NCBI GenBank assembly: GCA_027021185.1
Contig: JALUUU010000196.1
Location: 1-7,495 of the forward strand
DNA length: 7,495 bases
Origin: an archaeon
Lineage (GTDB): Archaea; Hydrothermarchaeota; Hydrothermarchaeia; Hydrothermarchaeales; JALUUU01
Direction: 5' to 3'
Shown here: one piece after another, positions 4,631-7,495 of the stretch
Position numbering within the stretch: the first letter of the stretch is position 1
How the letters are laid out: every line of letters begins with the position of its first letter
The notes under the pieces: generated by a model
Database searches by the model: none
What the model was told of the DNA's origin: nothing
The model's input: only the letters and a program-made list of their open reading frames with translations
Position numbers and translations under genes: made by a program

Positions 4631-5374
4631 ATGTTTAATGCGGTATTGGCAGATCCTAGATTGCTGAAATCTAGCATTGACGCTATTTCTAACATGATAG
4701 ACGAGGCAGGGGTTAACGTCGGGGGGGATGGTATGAGGCTTAGGGCCATGGATCCGGCTCACGTGGCCCTGGTGGACTTCGAGCTGGGCAAGGAGGCCTT
4801 CGACAAGTTCGAGGTGAAGGGCTCCCTCGTCCTTGGCCTGGACCTGGACAGGCTCAACACCATCCTTAAGCGCGCCGGAGGAGGCGACAGCATCAGCCTC
4901 GCCCTGGACGAAGAAGCCAACGCCCTCCGCATTAGACTGGAGAACACCTCGAGAAGAACCTTCAACCTTCCCCTTATCGAGGTGGGGGAGGAGGAGCTCA
5001 AGGTGCCGAGCCTCGACTTTCCCTGCATGGTGGAGCTCAGCCCCGGGATCCTCAGCGAGGCCATCAAGGATGCCGAGATCATAAGCGACCACGTCACCCT
5101 GCGGGTGGACAAGGACAGCTTCTACGTCACCGCCAAGGGCGACCTCGGCAACGTGGAGGTAAAGGTATCCAAGGACGAGGCAGTGCAGTTCGAGGCGAAG
5201 CAGGACGCGAGGAGCATGTTCAGCATAGAGTACCTCAAGGACATGGTCAAGGCCGGCGACATCGCCACCACCGTGCGGCTCTACCTGGGGGAGAACATAC
5301 CAGTCAAAATGGACTACCTCGCCCCCAACGTCAGACTGAGCTTCCTGCTGGCTCCGAGGATTGAGAGCGAGTAG
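4631..5374 (+). CDS. pcn: DNA polymerase sliding clamp (PCNA)
   Basis: This 247-residue protein is a full-length archaeal PCNA, which forms a homotrimeric ring around DNA and tethers DNA polymerases, Fen1, ligase and other PIP-box proteins. Landmarks are LRAMDPAHVALVDFEL (37-52), the helix LGLDLDRLNTILKR (68-81), the interdomain connector around residues 115-130 (PLIEVGEEELKVPSLDF) that receives PIP peptides, and the C-terminal VKMDYL (226-231) and LLAPRIESE. The length matches the family. GAGGTG at 4619-4624 lies 6 bases before the ATG. The first 20 codons are AT-richer than the rest and contain a perfect inverted repeat (4656-4674). The stop codon directly abuts the priL start. Only one clamp gene is visible, which suits a homotrimer. 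Confidence 0.97.
   Translation: MFNAVLADPRLLKSSIDAISNMIDEAGVNVGGDGMRLRAMDPAHVALVDFELGKEAFDKFEVKGSLVLGLDLDRLNTILKRAGGGDSISLALDEEANALRIRLENTSRRTFNLPLIEVGEEELKVPSLDFPCMVELSPGILSEAIKDAEIISDHVTLRVDKDSFYVTAKGDLGNVEVKVSKDEAVQFEAKQDARSMFSIEYLKDMVKAGDIATTVRLYLGENIPVKMDYLAPNVRLSFLLAPRIESE
4656..4674 (+). repeat. Perfect 7-bp inverted repeat (hairpin or operator-like) inside the 5' end of pcn
   Basis: CTAGATT (4656-4662), a 5-base spacer GCTGA, then AATCTAG (4668-4674) form a perfect inverted repeat 26 bases into the pcn coding region. It contains two copies of CTAG, a tetramer that is rare in many prokaryotic genomes. It could fold as an mRNA hairpin near the start of translation, or act as a dimeric protein site. 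It may also be chance forced by codons; function is unknown. Confidence 0.5.
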
Positions 5375-6628
5375 ATGCTGAGGGAAGTACTGAATCCCTT
5401 CTCCGAGGACGCCCTGGGAGTTGTGGCCAAAGCGCCTCCTTTGAAGGACCTACCACCTTCCATCTACGACCTGGCCCTGAGGAAGATCTCCCCCAAGCCC
5501 TCCGGAGACGTTGTTTTTCCCCCTAATCCCGGGAACGACATCCTCTCCTTTCATCTTCTTTTTGCCGCCTGCGCAACCAGGTTTGCCCCCTCCTCAAGGG
5601 AAGCCAAGCTCGTGATAGAGGTCACGAAGAAGATCATCCGCGCACGCATAGGGCGCATATTGAAGGAGGCTTTTCAGGGGGAATACGACGAGGCCGTGAT
5701 TGTCAGGGCCTTCTCTCAGTTCTTCCCCGTGGGCAGGGTTGAGGAGCTAAGCCTCCCCGAAGAGGTGCTAAGAGACCTGCGCCTCGCCTCCAGGAGCAGG
5801 GCGCCGGAGGAGGTCCTTCGCTACTGGGTGCCCGTCCTCAAGCTTCTCCCGGCCCTTGAGGCGGGGAAGACCAGGCTGACGGATATATACATCAGCAACG
5901 GCAGGGCCTTCCTCAGCCAGAGGAGCCTCGTCTCCCTGGCCGCGGCGATGCTGGAGGCCTCTATAAAGAAGCACCTGGAGAAGATATCCAGGAGGAAGGA
6001 AGAGGTTAGGGAGCTCGGGCCCATCGCAGACGCCATATCCAGGGCCGCCTCGGAGCCGGAGTACCTGGAGAGCTACCATAAAAGGGTTTACTCTGTTCTC
6101 CGCAGGGGCAAAGGCCCGGGGGCGTCGCCTCTTAGGCCCCAGTTCTTCCCACCCTGTATCCGGAACACTCTTCAGGGGGTTTCGAGCGGGTCCCGGAACT
6201 ATGCCATCACCGTCCTCTTAACCTCCTTCATATCCTACGCGAGAATAGCCCCCACGGGCTCCGCGAGGGACGCCAAGGTGTCTGACTACCTTAAAGACGG
6301 CAGGGTCATTGAGGATGAGGTCCTTCCCCTGATCTTCGAGGCCGCGGAGCGCTGCTCTCCACCCCTCTTCGCGGACCAGCCCCTGGAAAGGATGAATATC
6401 TATTACCACCTCGGCCTCGGCATGACAGAGGAGGTCAACCTGGACCACGCCGGGAGATCAAGCTGGTATTTCCCCCCTAACTGCGACAAGGTTAGGCGGG
6501 AGGCCCCCTCCCTATGCACACCGGACAGGGACTGCGGGGAAGTTAAGAATCCCCTCAGCTACTACGCCAAGAAGCTTCTCGCGGGGAAGAAGAAGGAGAA
6601 GGCTGATAAGTCAAAGCCGGGAGAATAG
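5375..6628 (+). CDS. priL: DNA primase large subunit PriL
   Basis: This 417-residue protein is the regulatory, iron-sulfur subunit of archaeal primase, which with PriS makes RNA/DNA primers. The N-terminal helical domain includes LSFHLLFAACATRF (57-70) and AFSQFFPVGRVEELSL. The C-terminal Fe-S domain contains FFPPCIRNTLQG (257-268), AERCSPPLF (324-332), YHLGLGMTEEVNLDH (344-358), WYFPPNC (364-370), LCTPDRDC (380-387) and KNPLSYY (391-397). Cysteines C261, C327, C370, C381 and C387 are all present; four should hold the 4Fe-4S cluster, with C261, C370 and C387 the most certain. A lysine-rich tail (KKLLAGKKKEKADKSK) ends the protein and could bind DNA. Length is typical. The start ATG follows the pcn stop with no gap and has no clear ribosome site, so translation is probably coupled to pcn. 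Its partner PriS starts at 7059, after an intervening gene. Confidence 0.94.
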   Translation: MLREVLNPFSEDALGVVAKAPPLKDLPPSIYDLALRKISPKPSGDVVFPPNPGNDILSFHLLFAACATRFAPSSREAKLVIEVTKKIIRARIGRILKEAFQGEYDEAVIVRAFSQFFPVGRVEELSLPEEVLRDLRLASRSRAPEEVLRYWVPVLKLLPALEAGKTRLTDIYISNGRAFLSQRSLVSLAAAMLEASIKKHLEKISRRKEEVRELGPIADAISRAASEPEYLESYHKRVYSVLRRGKGPGASPLRPQFFPPCIRNTLQGVSSGSRNYAITVLLTSFISYARIAPTGSARDAKVSDYLKDGRVIEDEVLPLIFEAAERCSPPLFADQPLERMNIYYHLGLGMTEEVNLDHAGRSSWYFPPNCDKVRREAPSLCTPDRDCGEVKNPLSYYAKKLLAGKKKEKADKSKPGE

Positions 6629-6639
6629 ATAAGAATAAA

Positions 6640-6648
6640 TTATATAAA
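6640..6648 (+). promoter_or_regulatory. Archaeal TATA box for the receiver gene (and possibly priS)
   Basis: TTATATAAA sits in the short gap after priL, centred about 30 bases before ATG 6674. The expected start of transcription is near 6669-6670, giving a leader of only about 4-5 bases. Only a weak AAGG precedes the ATG, so leaderless translation is likely. The flanking run 6629-6652 is very AT-rich and stands out sharply from the GC-rich coding DNA. Confidence 0.7.
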
Positions 6649-6673
6649 AAAATGCGTCATAGGATTTGAAGGC

Positions 6674-7048
6674 ATGAAGAGGATAATGGTGGTCGACGAC
6701 GACGAGGGCATGCTTTTAACGGTGAAGAGGATGCTTGCCCCGGAGGGCTACGACGTTATCACAGCCGTCAGCGGCAGGGAATGCCTTATGAAGCTCAGGA
6801 ATAAAACCCCTGACTGCCTCCTCATAGACATAATGATGCCCGAGATGGACGGCTGGATGCTCCTCAGGGAGATAAGGAGGAATCCCCGGGTGAAAGACGT
6901 CCCTGTCATCATAGTTACTGCTAAGCCCGCCGGCCCCATGGTCTTCACCAGGAGGAGGGAGAAGGGCCTGGAGTTCTCTGACTACATCAACAAGCCCTTC
7001 ACAAAAGACGAGCTCATAGGAGCCCTCAGGGACGCATGCATTGAATAG
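6674..7048 (+). CDS. Stand-alone response regulator receiver domain (CheY-like)
   Basis: This 124-residue protein is one complete receiver domain with no output domain. The acidic metal-binding cluster is D8-D9-D10 (MVVDDDEG), the phospho-acceptor is D52 in LLIDIMMPEMDGW, the switch threonine is T82 in VIIVTAKP, and the conserved lysine is K107 in NKPFT. All key residues are present, so it should accept phosphate from a histidine kinase. No kinase or CheA gene is in the window. With no DNA-binding domain it must act by protein contact or as a phosphate relay; the partner is unknown. The loop after T82 (GPMVFTRRREKGLEF) is charged and may be an interaction surface. Its own TATA box precedes it, and only 10 bases separate its stop from the GTG start of priS, so these two genes are probably co-transcribed. 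Confidence 0.94.
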   Translation: MKRIMVVDDDEGMLLTVKRMLAPEGYDVITAVSGRECLMKLRNKTPDCLLIDIMMPEMDGWMLLREIRRNPRVKDVPVIIVTAKPAGPMVFTRRREKGLEFSDYINKPFTKDELIGALRDACIE

Positions 7049-7053
7049 GGGTG
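7048..7053 (+). promoter_or_regulatory. Ribosome binding site supporting the GTG start of priS
   Basis: GGGGTG begins at the last base of the receiver stop codon and ends 5 bases before GTG 7059. The other GTG at 7051 runs into TAG at 7057-7059 after one codon, so 7059 is the first workable start. Confidence 0.6.
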
Positions 7054-7058
7054 GGGTA

Positions 7059-7495
7059 GTGGAGTTTTCTGCGGCAACCCCGGAGGAGAGGAGGGAGTAC
7101 TACAGGAGGGAGTGGAGCCCCAAGCAGCTCCCCGACTTCATCGTCTCCTCCCTTAGGGAGAGAGAGTTCGGATTCGATCACTGGGGAGACGGCCCCAGGG
7201 ACAGGTATAACCGTTTCCACTCTGTCCAGGAGCTGGAGGGCTTTATGAGGAGTCGCGCCCCCTTCGCCGCCTACACCAGCGTCTCCTTCTACGAGAGACC
7301 TGAGAAGAGACAGGGCTGGCAGGGCGCCGAGCTCGTCTTCGACATCGACGCCAAGGACCTGCCCGTTAAGGGATGCGGCTGCCCCCCGGGGAAGGTGTGC
7401 GAGGTCTGCCTGGAGGAGGCTAAGGAGCATCTATTGCTGACAAGGGACGTGCTCAGGGGCGACCTGGGGCTTAAGCGCCTGAGGTACGTCTACTC
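7059..7495 (+). CDS. priS: DNA primase small (catalytic) subunit PriS, N-terminal part (partial)
   Basis: The first 145 codons are present and the gene runs off the window. PriS is the catalytic subunit of archaeal/eukaryotic-type primase and works with PriL. Visible features are REYYRREW (12-19), REREFGFDHW (33-42), SVSFYERPEKRQGWQGAELV (74-93), and the catalytic metal-binding pair D95-x-D97 in VFDIDAKDL. A zinc-binding knuckle follows with C106, C108, C114 and C117 (CGCPPGKVCEVC). The third catalytic aspartate would lie beyond the window. The GTG start is the first available after a TAG at 7057-7059 in another frame and has a good ribosome site. The gene is separated from priL by a response-regulator gene, which is unusual. 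Base and codon use match neighbours. Confidence 0.93.
   Translation, partial: MEFSAATPEERREYYRREWSPKQLPDFIVSSLREREFGFDHWGDGPRDRYNRFHSVQELEGFMRSRAPFAAYTSVSFYERPEKRQGWQGAELVFDIDAKDLPVKGCGCPPGKVCEVCLEEAKEHLLLTRDVLRGDLGLKRLRYVY

Noticed and set aside
4115..5092. Long open frame of 325 codons on the - strand opposite tfs, the OB gene and pcn
   Set aside because: It lies opposite three well-identified genes, its translation has no recognisable motif and is low-complexity, and GC-rich DNA commonly gives such open antisense frames.
7026..7430. Open frame of 134 codons on the - strand opposite priS
   Set aside because: The + strand clearly encodes PriS with catalytic aspartates and zinc cysteines; the antisense product is not protein-like.
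1..7495. CRISPR array, tRNA, rRNA, insertion sequence or long direct repeat
   Set aside because: No regularly spaced repeats, no cloverleaf-like or rRNA-like sequence and no transposase reading frame were seen; nearly all bases are in identified genes.

Overview
The window is a GC-rich piece of an archaeal chromosome, almost certainly from a euryarchaeon. The evidence is the gene set: exosome subunit Csl4, RNA polymerase subunit L, transcript-cleavage factor TFS, a PCNA clamp, and both subunits of an archaeal-type primase. Two TATA-like boxes sit at archaeal distance (about 25-30 bases) from start codons, and Shine-Dalgarno sites read GAGGTGA/GGGGTGAT. Arginine is mostly AGG/AGA and isoleucine often ATA, as in many thermophilic archaea. 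Affiliation with the Thermoplasmata is a guess; the sequence does not settle it.

All genes are on the + strand and tightly packed. Bases 1-184 hold the end of an isocitrate/isopropylmalate dehydrogenase gene. A short AT-rich promoter gap (185-256) follows. Next comes an unrecognised 251-residue protein (257-1012), then a membrane-anchored relative of Holliday junction resolvase (1002-1544), a METTL5/HemK-like methyltransferase (1513-2127), Csl4 (2133-2702), RpoL with an inserted helix-hairpin-helix segment (2719-3204), an RNase III-like/Nudix fusion (3204-4004), TFS (3977-4288), a small OB-fold protein (about 4311-4628), PCNA (4631-5374) and the primase large subunit (5375-6628). A second promoter gap (6629-6673) precedes a stand-alone response-regulator receiver (6674-7048). 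The primase small subunit begins at 7059 and runs off the window.

Neighbours from 1002 to 6628 overlap or lie at most about 22 bases apart, so they may form one long operon for information processing: RNA modification and decay (methyltransferase, exosome, RNase III-like), transcription (RpoL, TFS) and replication (OB protein, PCNA, PriL). The receiver and PriS form a second unit with its own TATA box. This places a phosphorylatable signalling protein between the two primase subunits.

The most unusual points are the helix-hairpin-helix insertion inside RpoL, the RNase III-like/Nudix fusion with an altered Nudix box, the receiver between priL and priS, a perfect 7-bp inverted repeat just inside the pcna coding region, and the unrecognised first full gene. 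No CRISPR array, tRNA, rRNA, insertion sequence or broken gene was seen.
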